NCBI RefSeq assembly: GCF_000067165.1
Contig: NC_010162.1
Coordinates: 10,590,501-10,654,500, forward strand
Source: Sorangium cellulosum So ce56
Lineage (GTDB): Bacteria > Myxococcota_A > Polyangia > Polyangiales > Polyangiaceae
Length of the DNA: 64,000 bases
Direction of reading: 5' to 3'
This document shows, piece after piece, positions 44,486 to 53,091 of the stretch. Numbering within the stretch: the first letter of the stretch is position 1; every line of letters starts with the position of its first letter. Both the position numbers and the translations under genes were made by a program. Under the pieces are notes generated by a model. It did not search any database, was not told where the DNA came from, and was given only the letters and a program-made list of their open reading frames with translations.

Positions 44486-45109
44486 ATGCAGCCTGCCAGC
44501 CCCATGGTCCAAGCCCAAGCCGCGTACGGCGGCCTCGCGGTTCAACCGTTCTCGCACCCCACGTACACGATCAAGCGGCCTTTCTGGTCGCTGCTCGGCC
44601 GCAAGTTCCACGTCTATGCGCCCGACGGCTCCCTCGTCTGCTTCGTCAAGCACCCGCTGCTCAAGCTGCGTGAGGAGTTCACCCTCTTCGCGGACGAGTC
44701 GGAGTCGCAGCCGCTGCTCACGATCCGCTCGCGGCAGGTCATCGCCCTCAACCGGTGCCTCGACGTCCTCGACGCACGCACCGGCGAGCGCGTCGGCACC
44801 ATCCGCTCGCGCGGGCTCAAATCGATCGTCCGCGACACCTGGGACATCCTCGACCCCGGGGATCAGCCGGTCGGGCTGATGCAGGAGGACGGCGCCGCGC
44901 TGCTCCGCCGCATGTTCCCGCTCCTCATCGGGAAGTGGCACATCGAGCTCCACCAGCAGGAGGTCGCGAAGGTGAAGCAGGTGTTCCGGTGGTTCGTGAA
45001 GGAGTTCACGCTCGACCTGTCGATGAACCAGGGGCGAATCGACGCCCGGTTCGCCATCGCCTGCTCCCTGCTCGCCCTCATGGCCGAGACCGCGCGCGAG
45101 TCCCGCTAG
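44486..45109 (+). CDS. LURP-one/Tubby-C-like domain protein
   Basis: A 207-residue cytoplasmic or membrane-associated protein. The sequence YTIKRPFWSLLGRKFHVYAPDGSLVCFVKHPLLKLREEFTLFADESESQPLLTIRSRQVIALNRCLDVLDARTGERVGTIRS shows the repeating strand pattern of the LURP-one/scramblase (Tubby C-terminal-like) barrel. The last part (KWHIELHQQEVAKVKQVFRWFVKEFTLDLSMNQGRIDARFAIACSLLALMAET) holds the central hydrophobic helix. The bacterial role is unknown; relatives bind phosphoinositides or move lipids. It lies 55 bp after the acyl-CoA synthetase gene and 137 bp before the PglZ-like gene, all on the plus strand. Confidence 0.7.
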   Translation: MQPASPMVQAQAAYGGLAVQPFSHPTYTIKRPFWSLLGRKFHVYAPDGSLVCFVKHPLLKLREEFTLFADESESQPLLTIRSRQVIALNRCLDVLDARTGERVGTIRSRGLKSIVRDTWDILDPGDQPVGLMQEDGAALLRRMFPLLIGKWHIELHQQEVAKVKQVFRWFVKEFTLDLSMNQGRIDARFAIACSLLALMAETARESR

Positions 45110-45246
45110 GCGGCCCCCACCCGAGACCCGCGGCGGCCTCGCGAGAGGCCCTCGGATGCTGCAGCCGGCGCGGCCTTCGGTCGCGCGCACTGGCCCGCTC
45201 GCCGAAACTTGGCCCATTTCCGCGAGCTCTGCGAGGGTCCCGCGCG

Positions 45247-47244
45247 ATGCGCCTCGATCCTGTCTCCCGCCTCGACTCCGCCTCCGAGGAGGGCCGACCG
45301 ACGTCCCCCCCTGCGCCCCCGTGCGGCACGGCCCGCTTCGCCCCGAGCGAGCAGGGCGCCGACTCCGAGCGCGAGCTCAGGTCGCAGCGCTTCCTCTGGG
45401 CGAGCGCCCCGGCGGCGCCGGACGGGCAGCTCCGCGCGACGATCGAGGAGGCCGTCGAGCTCGCGCTGGCCCTGCGCGGCGCGCTGCCGCCGCGGGTCCA
45501 GGCAGGCGCGCCGCTCGAGGTGGTGATCGCCGACCAGATCTTCCGGGCCAGGGCGCTCGGCGCCGCGGGCCTCGCCGTCGCCCTTCCGCGCCTCGCGGGC
45601 GGGCGCTCGGCCTCGCCGCGCGCGCTCCACCCGGACGACAGCGCGACGCTCCTCGCCTGGCTCGGCGCGGCGCGCGAGGCGCCCGTCGCCCTCGTCTTCG
45701 ACGAAGACGACAGGTCCGCGCAGGTGCTCGCGCCGGTGCCCCTCGCGGACCTCGTCGAGAGGAGCACGCGCGACGGGTACGGCGCCGTCTCCTCCATGTC
45801 CCTGCGCGGGCAGCCGCGGAGCCTCGCGGCGCGCGGGGAGGAGCGCCCCGCCGGGCCGGCGCAGCCGAGCGCCGGAGCGAGAGCCCCGGTCGAGGCGCTC
45901 CCGGCGGGGCCGACAGCCGTGAACGAGGCGCTCCAGGCCGGACCGACAGCCCCGGACGAGGCGCTCGAGGCCAAGCCGACGGCCCCCGAAGCGCACGGAG
46001 CGCCGGCGTCGCCCGCCTCCGCCGAAGGGCGGACGGACGGGCGGCTGCGCGGCGTGCTGCCCCCCCGCTCCTCGAGGATCCGCCGCGCGGACGCGCCGGC
46101 GGCCGTCGCCGCGAGAAGCGCCGTCGCGGCGCGGGCGCCGGGCGCGAGCACGCCGCCGGCCACGGACGAGACGGCCGCGGTGGCGCCCGCCAGCGCCGAG
46201 CCGGGCGCGCCGGCCGCCGAGCCGGGCGCGCCGCACGAGGAGCGCGGCGCAGCGATGACGCTCCGGCCGCCGCGAGGGGCGCACGAGGCCGCGCCGAACG
46301 CGCCGAGCGCGCCGAGCGCGCCGGACGCCGACGGAGCCCACGCGGACGCCGACGCGCCCCCGCAGGCGCGGCGGGAGCGGAAGGCGCCGCGCGACCGGGT
46401 CCTCAGCGCGGCGGAGTGGCGCGCGCTGGCCGTCGAGCTCGACAACGCCCGCGGCCCGAAGCCGGTCCGGGTCATCGAGCAGCTGTTCGCGACCCACTAC
46501 ACGCCGCTGCTCGGCGCGACGCTCGCCGGCGAGACGGACGCTGCCGTGCGCGGCGTTGTCGACAGCTGGAGGAGCAGCTTCGAGCACAGCTACCGGGAGG
46601 CGTTCTCGGCGCTGCGCGTGACCGGCAAGCGGCCGCCCATGGTGTTCGATGCGCCGGACATCGCCGCCCGCATCGCCCGGCTCAACGGGGCCCGCGGGGT
46701 GAAGCTCCTGCTCGTGGACGCGATGCGCTTCGATCTCGGCGAGCGGGTCGCCGCGCACCTGAAGGAGATCCTTGTGGATCGGGCCATCCTGGTGGAGCGA
46801 TCGCTCCTCTGGGCGGCGCTGCCGCCGACGACGACCGCGCAGCTCTCGCTGCTCGCCCGAGGGCCGGACGGGCTCCGCGAGACGATGCCCCCGAGCGAGG
46901 CGGAGCCCGCCATCGCCCGCGGGCGCGCGGTGGCGACGCTGCGGCGCGAGCGGGTCGGGTCGCGCGAGCTGATGAAGCTCGACCTCGTGGAGGCGCGCCT
47001 GCGCGCCGCTGGGCCGCCGTTCGCCGAGCGGATCGAGGCCATCGCGGAGGAGGTCGCCGACGTGATCGCGCGGTTCATGGCCAGCCTGCCGCCGCGGACG
47101 CTGCTGCTCGTGTTCGGCGACCACGGGTTCCGCATGACGCCGATGGGAGACGGCAGCGCGACCGGCCCGGCGTCGCAGGGCGGAGGCTCGCCCGAAGAGG
47201 TGCTCGTCCCGGCGCAGGCGTGGCTCGTCGGCGGCGTGCACTGA
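45247..47244 (+). CDS. PglZ/alkaline-phosphatase-fold protein with long disordered middle
   Basis: A 665-residue protein. The N-terminal ~185 residues look like a small alpha/beta domain (EEAVELALALRGALPPRVQAG; LLAWLGAAREAPVALVFDED). A ~200-residue Ala/Pro-rich stretch follows. The C-terminal ~290 residues resemble the PglZ branch of the alkaline phosphatase superfamily: GVKLLLVDAMRFDLGERVAAHL (metal Asp), WAALPPTTTAQLSLLARG (possible Thr nucleophile) and LLVFGDHGFRMTPMG (Asp-His). PglZ is a core protein of BREX/Pgl phage defence, but no brxC, pglX or methylase gene is near. The start has GAGGG nine bases upstream. Its activity is uncertain. Confidence 0.6.
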   Translation: MRLDPVSRLDSASEEGRPTSPPAPPCGTARFAPSEQGADSERELRSQRFLWASAPAAPDGQLRATIEEAVELALALRGALPPRVQAGAPLEVVIADQIFRARALGAAGLAVALPRLAGGRSASPRALHPDDSATLLAWLGAAREAPVALVFDEDDRSAQVLAPVPLADLVERSTRDGYGAVSSMSLRGQPRSLAARGEERPAGPAQPSAGARAPVEALPAGPTAVNEALQAGPTAPDEALEAKPTAPEAHGAPASPASAEGRTDGRLRGVLPPRSSRIRRADAPAAVAARSAVAARAPGASTPPATDETAAVAPASAEPGAPAAEPGAPHEERGAAMTLRPPRGAHEAAPNAPSAPSAPDADGAHADADAPPQARRERKAPRDRVLSAAEWRALAVELDNARGPKPVRVIEQLFATHYTPLLGATLAGETDAAVRGVVDSWRSSFEHSYREAFSALRVTGKRPPMVFDAPDIAARIARLNGARGVKLLLVDAMRFDLGERVAAHLKEILVDRAILVERSLLWAALPPTTTAQLSLLARGPDGLRETMPPSEAEPAIARGRAVATLRRERVGSRELMKLDLVEARLRAAGPPFAERIEAIAEEVADVIARFMASLPPRTLLLVFGDHGFRMTPMGDGSATGPASQGGGSPEEVLVPAQAWLVGGVH

Positions 47245-47257
47245 GGCCCTCGACGGC

Positions 47258-47380
47258 GATCCTCCCCTCCCGGACCGCGATCCTCCCCTCCCGGACCACG
47301 ATCCTCCCCTCCCGGACCGCGATCCTCCCCTCCCGGACCACGATCCTCCCCTCCCGGACCGCGATCCTCCCCTCCTGAAC
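47258..47380 (+). repeat. 21-bp tandem repeat, about six copies
   Basis: Six consecutive 21-bp units begin GATCCTCCCCTCCCGGAC and end alternately CGC and CAC, with a shortened last copy. The array lies 13 bp after the PglZ-like stop and 32 bp before the convergent alpha/beta hydrolase stop. The C-rich strand is the plus strand. The strict two-unit alternation indicates duplication of a 42-bp dimer. It is non-coding. Confidence 0.9.
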
Positions 47381-47411
47381 GGCACGGCGATGTCGTGCCG
47401 TCGCATGAGGG

Positions 47412-48329
47412 CTACAGGGAGGGAGCTGCTCCGGCCGAAAGGAAGGCCGTGAGCGCCGGGAGGACGAGCGCGGGATCCTCCAGGTGGGGCGCGTGCCCGA
47501 GCGACACCATGTGCAGCGTGGCGCGGGGGATCGCCGCGGCCGCGGCGATGCCGATCGGCGCCGGGAACACGTCGTCGCGCTCGCCCCAGAGCACCAGCGT
47601 CTCCGCGTCGATCTCGCCGAGCCGCGGGAGGCGATGGGGCACGGCGCCGAGGGCGGGGAACAGCGCGTTGAACGCGGCGACGGGCGCGACCCGGCCGTCC
47701 GGCACGGCGTAAAACTCGCCGTGCAAGGCGGCCAGACGCTCGCCGAGCGGGGTGGGCCGCGGCGGACGGAGGCGCCGGAAGAGCGCGGGGCCGAGCACCC
47801 GCATAAGGCGCTCCGGCGGGGCGCGGAAATAGGCGCGGCTCCACGCGGTCATGACGGGACCGACCCCCATCGCGCCGATGAGCACGAGCTTCCGCGGGCG
47901 CGCGCGCTTGCGGAGCGCGATCTCCGCCGCGACCAGCCCGCCCAGGGAGTGGCCGACGAGGGCGGCGCCGCCGAGATCCAGCTCGAGGAGGAGCTCCTCC
48001 ACGGGATCGGCGAAGAAGCGGAGGCCTTCCTCGAAGCCCCCGCCCTCGAAGGGCGGAGACGACGCGTGGCCGAAGCCGGGGAGATCCACCGCGACGACGC
48101 GGTGGCGCCGCGCGAGCTCGGGGAGCAGCGGGAACCACGTCGTCGCGGCGTTCCCGCGGCCGTGCAGGAGGACCACCGGCGAGCCGCCGCCGCCCTCCAG
48201 GTAGCGGAGCGTCGAGCTCAGCGCGGCGCGGCGGTGCACGGCGAACGGCGGCGCGCCCGCGGTGAGCTCCGCTAGGATCGCGCTCTCGACCGGGCCCAGG
48301 CGGGAGACGACGGCGTGGACGTTCGTCAC
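47412..48329 (-). CDS. alpha/beta hydrolase
   Basis: A 305-residue alpha/beta-hydrolase fold enzyme. SPVVLLHGRGNAATTWFPLLPEL gives the oxyanion HG, AALVGHSLGGLVAAEIAL the nucleophile elbow (GHSLG), LVLWGERDDVFPAP the acid, and LGHAPHLEDPALV the catalytic His. A cap region (about 160-235) is Arg/Pro-rich. The substrate is unknown; esters or peptides are usual. The start is GTG at 48329. It is convergent with the PglZ-like gene across the 21-bp repeat array, and the UshA-like/cytochrome gene lies upstream on the same strand. Confidence 0.85.
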   Translation of the reverse strand: MTNVHAVVSRLGPVESAILAELTAGAPPFAVHRRAALSSTLRYLEGGGGSPVVLLHGRGNAATTWFPLLPELARRHRVVAVDLPGFGHASSPPFEGGGFEEGLRFFADPVEELLLELDLGGAALVGHSLGGLVAAEIALRKRARPRKLVLIGAMGVGPVMTAWSRAYFRAPPERLMRVLGPALFRRLRPPRPTPLGERLAALHGEFYAVPDGRVAPVAAFNALFPALGAVPHRLPRLGEIDAETLVLWGERDDVFPAPIGIAAAAAIPRATLHMVSLGHAPHLEDPALVLPALTAFLSAGAAPSL

Positions 48330-48434
48330 AGGCGCATTCCGTAGCGCGATCGAAACGGCGCGGGAATGCCCAGCCCAGAAGCAGCCCAGAACCAGAAGAA
48401 CCAGCGAGAGAGGGCCGCCGCCGCGCCCCCTCCT

Positions 48435-50105
48435 TCAGTCCCTGCCGTGCCCGGGCCCGAGGATGAGCTGCATCTTGGCCACGGGATCGAAGCCCTCCAC
48501 GTGCGGCGGGTGGTGGCACTGCGTGACGCAGCTCTGGGGCGGGGGCGACAGCACGATGAGCCCCTTCTTCTCGGGATCCTTCGCGTGAAGCGACCCGGGA
48601 CCGTGGCACTCCTCGCACTGCACGTTCTGCAGCGACGCGTTGTGCGTCACCGTGGAGCCGCCCGGCTTGCCGTACCCGGTCACGTGACAGCTCACGCAGT
48701 CCAGGTTGAACTCCTTGAAATCCTGCTCCAGCGTGGCGTAGGCCCGCGCGTGCGCGGTGCCGTCGAAGACCTTGCGCTCCTCGTCGTGGCAGTTCGTGCA
48801 GGCGTCGATGCCGATGTAGCCGGCCTCGCCCTTCGCCGGCTTCTCGGGGACGCGATCCGCGAAGGCCTGCTTGTTGTGGTCGTTGACCCGCTTGTAATAG
48901 GCGAGGAGCTGCCCGGCGACGTCCTTGTCGGCCCCGAGCTTCTCGCGCACCTCGACCGAGCTGTAGCGGAAGAAGCTGCCGGTCACCTTCGTCTCCGCCG
49001 CCTCGAGCTGCGCCTTCTCGGCCCGGAGCTTCTCGAGATCCGCCTTCCGCGCCTCGACGTCCTTCGCCGACACCCGCTTGTCGCCCTCCCAGCCGTTGAG
49101 GCGGATCTCGAGCTCCCGGATGCGCTCCGACAGGCTGATGAGCTCCCCGGCCTTCGCGACGCCGCCCGCGTCGGCGAACACGAGCGGGCCGCTGCCGCCG
49201 CCTCGAACGAAGAGGTCCACGACCGCCACCGACTGGAGGTGGTTCGGCGTCTCCACGACCAGCGTCGACCCGATGATCTCCGGCGGCTTCGGGCCGTCGT
49301 TGCCGTCGCCGCGCTCGCTCGGCTTGCCGAGCACCAGCACGTGCAGCTCCGGCACGCTGTCCGCGAGCCGCAGCGCCTCGCCCCTGGGCAGCGCCGCGAG
49401 CCCCACGAAGACGCTCGCGCCCTGCTTCTTCGCCTCCTCGACGCCCGCCTTCATCGCGTCGATCGCCGGGCCGGCCTTGACGCCCTCGGGGTAGGCGCCG
49501 GCGCGGCCCTTCGGGTCGCTCACGCCGATGAGGCCCACCTTCACGCCGGAGACGTCGCGCACGACGACGCCCTGGACGCCCTTCGCGCCCTCGAGGTTCT
49601 TGCCGAGCAGCGCCGCCCCGGACTGCTCCTGGTACTTGCCGAGCGCCTCCGCGCCGAGCGCCCAGTCGTTCTCGCCAGGCGCCCACGCCGTCAGCCCGAT
49701 CTCCTTCGCCGCCAGCGCCATCGCCTCGGCCTTCCACGCGTCCTGCGAGGAGCGCTCCGGCTTCACCTCGGGGTCCGTGAAGAGCATCGGCCCCGCGCCG
49801 ACCACGAGCCGATCCGGGGCCTCGCCGCGCTGGGCCTCGATCAAGGCGGCGAGGTGGTCGATGCCTCCCAGCTGATCCTTCGTGCAGCCGCACGGCTCCA
49901 GCGCGCCAGCGACGGTGCTGAGCACGTAGAGCCGCACCGTCGGCTTGCTCGCGTTCGCGTCCACGTCCGCGTCCGCGCTCACGGCGGCCGTCGCGGGGAC
50001 CTTGCACCCCTGACAGGCCGAAGCGAAGGCCGCCGCGGAGATCGCGACGAAGGGGATCAAGAGCGCGTATCCGCGACGCACTCCGCGAAGAAGCGAGCGC
50101 TTCAT
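48435..50105 (-). CDS. UshA-like lipoprotein fused to a tetraheme cytochrome c
   Basis: A 556-residue exported lipoprotein (lipobox AFASAC-QG near residue 31). The N-terminal half (about 50-310) has the layout of an UshA-type metallophosphoesterase, but the metal ligands are mostly gone. STVAGALEPCGCTKDQLGGIDHLAALI stands in place of TNDxHG, GAGPML for DAGD, and APGENDWALG for GNHExD. A helical segment (SLSERIRELEIRLNGW, ARKADLEKLRAEKAQLEAAE) follows. Then come four heme sites: CTNCH, CVSCH, CEECH and CVTQCH, in a cytochrome c554-like order. As I recall, the ExPCGC motif marks a redox-type UshA-like (seleno)protein family. Periplasmic electron transfer is likely. A TGCTATAGC box lies six bases before the ATG. 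Confidence 0.8.
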   Translation of the reverse strand: MKRSLLRGVRRGYALLIPFVAISAAAFASACQGCKVPATAAVSADADVDANASKPTVRLYVLSTVAGALEPCGCTKDQLGGIDHLAALIEAQRGEAPDRLVVGAGPMLFTDPEVKPERSSQDAWKAEAMALAAKEIGLTAWAPGENDWALGAEALGKYQEQSGAALLGKNLEGAKGVQGVVVRDVSGVKVGLIGVSDPKGRAGAYPEGVKAGPAIDAMKAGVEEAKKQGASVFVGLAALPRGEALRLADSVPELHVLVLGKPSERGDGNDGPKPPEIIGSTLVVETPNHLQSVAVVDLFVRGGGSGPLVFADAGGVAKAGELISLSERIRELEIRLNGWEGDKRVSAKDVEARKADLEKLRAEKAQLEAAETKVTGSFFRYSSVEVREKLGADKDVAGQLLAYYKRVNDHNKQAFADRVPEKPAKGEAGYIGIDACTNCHDEERKVFDGTAHARAYATLEQDFKEFNLDCVSCHVTGYGKPGGSTVTHNASLQNVQCEECHGPGSLHAKDPEKKGLIVLSPPPQSCVTQCHHPPHVEGFDPVAKMQLILGPGHGRD

Positions 50106-50170
50106 GCTCGCGCTATAGCACAGGGGCCCGGGCGCACCGCCGGGGCCGCGCCGAGAGGGCGGGGGCGCGC

Positions 50171-51643
50171 TCAGAAGCTCGACGGCGCGAAGGGCAGGAC
50201 CGTCTTCAGGTCCGCGTCGTTGAACCGGAGCTGCAGGCCGATGAAGTAATCCCGGCGATCGCCGTTCAGGATGTCGTCCATCCCGCCGAGCAGCCACAGC
50301 TTCCGGATGAACTCGTACGCGAGCGCGACGCGCCAGCGCGGCGACAGCTCCTCGCCGAAGCCGAAGAGGTCCTGGCGGAGCTCGAACCTGTCGTCGAGCA
50401 GGTGGAGATCGAGGCCGAGGCCGCCCGTCGACTCCTTGATGCCGAACCGGCCCGTGAAGGGGCCGAGCCGCTTCGCGAACTGGAACGAGAACCGGAAGGC
50501 GTTCGTCGTGATCGTGCGGACCTCGCGGTAGTGCGCGGGCTCGTTCGGGTTGGTCGTGTCGACGTCGATCTGCTGGAAGTCCGTCTTGCCGCGCGGGTCG
50601 TTCACCAGCTCGACGACGTAGTACTTGTCCTCCGTCGGCTGGAGCCTGAGCTCGACGTAGCTCTTGATGGTGTTCGCCAGGAAGTTGTAATCGGTCCGCA
50701 GCCCGACCACCGTCTGGAACCGGCTGAGGCCGCCGACGAGCTCGCCGACGTTCTCGACGACCGTCTCGACCTCGTTGATCAGCGTCTCGTCCCGGGTGAT
50801 GCGGCCGAGCGTCCCCTCCCCGCGGTCGACGCGCGCGGCGACGCTGTCGACGTGCTTCAGCGCCGACTCGAGGCTCTCGGTCGCGCGGCCCACGCGCTCC
50901 GCGGCGCTCCGGAGCTCCCCGGGCTGCCCGTTCCGGCCGGGCACCTCGGCCGCGGCCGTCATCATGCGGATGTCGCGGCTCACCTGCTCGACGTTGCGCA
51001 GGATCTCCCGCAGGCGCGGGCCCGAGTCGCCCGTGATCTGGTTGATGTTGTTGATGGTCTCGGTGACGCCCGCGCGGTTCTCGCGCACGGTCGCGTTCAT
51101 CTGCTCGGTGACCTCGGCGAGGTTCTCGAGGATCTGCGCGAGCCGCTCCTGCCCGCCCTCGGAGCCGACGGTGTTCCTCAGCGTCTCGGTGACGGTCTTG
51201 ACGTCCTTCAGGATCTCGGAGACCTGCCCCTGCATCGACTGGATCGTCGGCTCGTCGATGTAATAGAGGACCCTCCCCTCGTCGGGGATGCGCGGCTTGC
51301 CCTCGGTGCCGGGCGAGAGCACGACGAACGACTCGCCGATGAGGCTCGTCGCGCGCTTGCCGATGGCCGCGTCCTCGTAGAGCGGGACATCGGGGCTCAT
51401 CTTGATGTCGATGCGCGCCTGGCCGTTGTAGAGCGAGATCTTGTCGACGACGCCGACCTGGATGCCCGAGATCATCACCCGCGACTGCGGCGATACGCCG
51501 ATCGCGTCGGGCAGCGTGGCCCAGACGCGGTAGCCGTTCCCGCCGCCGACGTCGCGCGAGACGAAGCGGTACCCGCCGTAGGCCGCGCCCGCGAGCACGA
51601 TCGTCATCACGCCGACCTTCGCGGCCTTGGAGACCTCAGCCAT
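50171..51643 (-). CDS. MlaD/MCE-family protein
   Basis: A 490-residue substrate-binding protein of a Mla-type lipid transport system. An N-terminal helix (KVGVMTIVLAGAAYGGYRFV, about 8-27) is followed by the MCE domain (GYRVWATLPDAIGVSPQSRVMISGIQVGVVDKISLYNGQARIDIKMSPDVPLYEDAAIGKRATSLIGESFVVLSPG). Next is a long helical region (about 125-290) with NNINQITGDSGPRLREIL and repeated RVGRATESLESALKHVDSV heptads. The C-terminal ~180 residues look like beta strands ending in an outer-membrane-like segment (YFIGLQLRFNDADLKTVLPFAPSSF). No mlaE or mlaF lies in the window. It lies 65 bp upstream of the cytochrome gene on the same strand. Confidence 0.85.
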   Translation of the reverse strand: MAEVSKAAKVGVMTIVLAGAAYGGYRFVSRDVGGGNGYRVWATLPDAIGVSPQSRVMISGIQVGVVDKISLYNGQARIDIKMSPDVPLYEDAAIGKRATSLIGESFVVLSPGTEGKPRIPDEGRVLYYIDEPTIQSMQGQVSEILKDVKTVTETLRNTVGSEGGQERLAQILENLAEVTEQMNATVRENRAGVTETINNINQITGDSGPRLREILRNVEQVSRDIRMMTAAAEVPGRNGQPGELRSAAERVGRATESLESALKHVDSVAARVDRGEGTLGRITRDETLINEVETVVENVGELVGGLSRFQTVVGLRTDYNFLANTIKSYVELRLQPTEDKYYVVELVNDPRGKTDFQQIDVDTTNPNEPAHYREVRTITTNAFRFSFQFAKRLGPFTGRFGIKESTGGLGLDLHLLDDRFELRQDLFGFGEELSPRWRVALAYEFIRKLWLLGGMDDILNGDRRDYFIGLQLRFNDADLKTVLPFAPSSF

Positions 51644-51757
51644 GCTGCGCGACGGCCACGGTAGCACGAGCCGCCCGCGGGACCGCGCGGCTTTCGCGGC
51701 GGCGCAGGGGAACGAGGGGAACGAGCGCCGGGGCGGGAAACCTGCTAGCCGAGTCGA

Positions 51758-52915
51758 ATGCGGTCATGGTGGGCCAGCGGGGTGCTCGGCGCGGCGCTCG
51801 CCTCCGCGGGCGCGGCGGCCGCGGAGCCGCCGGCGCTCACGTGGGAGGCGACGACGCGCTCGCCACAACCCCCCAAGGCGGTCTCGCCGGAGATCGCCGC
51901 GCTCGCGGCGCGCTGCGGCAGCGCGGACGCGGCGCTCGCCGCCGTCGCCCAACGCAACGTCGAGCGGCAGCTCCAGGGCGGGGAGATCATGCCGCCCGAC
52001 GAGCTTTCGTTCACGCTGCGCGCCGCCGGCGCGCCGCACGCCTGGCCGAGGGGATGGTCGATCTCCGGCCGAGGGCTCGGGCCGGCGGAGATCGGGGCGC
52101 GGATCGACGGCTGGCTCTCGGGGTGGACCACCCTCGGGGTGCGGCGATGTGGGGTGGCCCAGGCGAAGAAGCCGGACGGGACGGTCATCGTGTCCGCGAT
52201 CGGGGTGGACGCGCTCGCGGATCTGTCGCCGCTGCCGACGACCGCGCGGGTAGGGCAATGGGTGACCCTCGAAGGGACGATGCGGGTCCCGGCGACCGCG
52301 GCGAAGGTGGTGCTGCTGGGGCCGCGGGGCGCGCCCAAGACGGTGCTGAGCTCCCTGTCGGGCGCGCGGCTCCGCTCGAGCTTCGCGGTCGATCAGCCGG
52401 GGAGCTGGCTCGTGCAGGTGCTGGCCACGGTGTCGACCGGGCCGAGGCCCGTGCTGGAGGCGATGATCTTCGCGGGGAGCGCTCCGCCGGGCCGGTTCGT
52501 CCGCGCGGCGGCGCCGGGCGAGGAGGCCGCGAAGGGGGCGCAGGGCGACGAGGACGCGATGCTGCGGATGATGAACGCCGCGCGGGCGTCGGAGCGCCTG
52601 CCCGCGCTCGCGCGCGACGCGGCGCTCGCGGCGCTGGCGCGGGCGCACTCCGAGGAGATGATCAAGGCGAAGATGGTGGGCCACGACGTGGGCTCGGGCG
52701 ATCCGGCGGCGCGCCTCAGGGCGGCCGGGTACGAGGCGACGATCGCGGGGGAGAACGTGGCCAGCTCGGGCACGACCGAGGGCGCGCACCGCGCGATCTG
52801 GGCGAGCCCGTCGCACCGGGGCAACCTGCTCGACCGGCGCTACCGGAGGACCGGCGTGGCGGTCGTGCGCGACCCGAGCGGCCGGGTCTGGGTGACGCAG
52901 CTGCTCGCAGGGTGA
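51758..52915 (+). CDS. secreted CAP (SCP/PR1)-domain protein
   Basis: A 385-residue exported protein. The signal peptide ends near residue 22 (AAA-EPPALTW). The N-terminal ~230 residues (GWSISGRGLGPAEIGARIDGWLSGWTTLGVRRCGVAQ, VGQWVTLEGTMRVPATAAKVVLLGP) form a beta-rich domain I do not recognise. The C-terminal ~125 residues are a CAP domain: LRMMNAARASERLPALARDAALAALARAHSEEMIKAKMVGHDV, GENVASSGTTEGAHRAIWASPSHRGNLLDRRYRRTGVAVVRD. The CAP cavity His and Glu (AHSEEM, GEN, SPSHRGNLL) are kept. CAP proteins bind sterols, lipids or peptides; the role here is open. It is divergent from the MCE gene. Confidence 0.85.
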   Translation: MRSWWASGVLGAALASAGAAAAEPPALTWEATTRSPQPPKAVSPEIAALAARCGSADAALAAVAQRNVERQLQGGEIMPPDELSFTLRAAGAPHAWPRGWSISGRGLGPAEIGARIDGWLSGWTTLGVRRCGVAQAKKPDGTVIVSAIGVDALADLSPLPTTARVGQWVTLEGTMRVPATAAKVVLLGPRGAPKTVLSSLSGARLRSSFAVDQPGSWLVQVLATVSTGPRPVLEAMIFAGSAPPGRFVRAAAPGEEAAKGAQGDEDAMLRMMNAARASERLPALARDAALAALARAHSEEMIKAKMVGHDVGSGDPAARLRAAGYEATIAGENVASSGTTEGAHRAIWASPSHRGNLLDRRYRRTGVAVVRDPSGRVWVTQLLAG

Positions 52916-53091
52916 CCGCGGGCGCCGCGGCGCTGCGCTGACGTACGCTGTTCCCGTACCCCGAGGGCGGACGCGCCTTGCGGCGGGCGGGCGGGCGCCA
53001 GCCGCGCGCCAGCCGCGCGCCAGCGGCTTCGCCGTGCGTGTTCCCTGCCTCGCCGGGCGGCTGCCGTGCCGCGCGTGTATCCTTGCGAGCG

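Noticed and set aside
45106..50007. 1633-codon minus-strand open frame
   Set aside because: Its product is Arg/Ala/Gly-rich low complexity and lies across four well-supported genes on both strands. It results from high GC with few stop codons.
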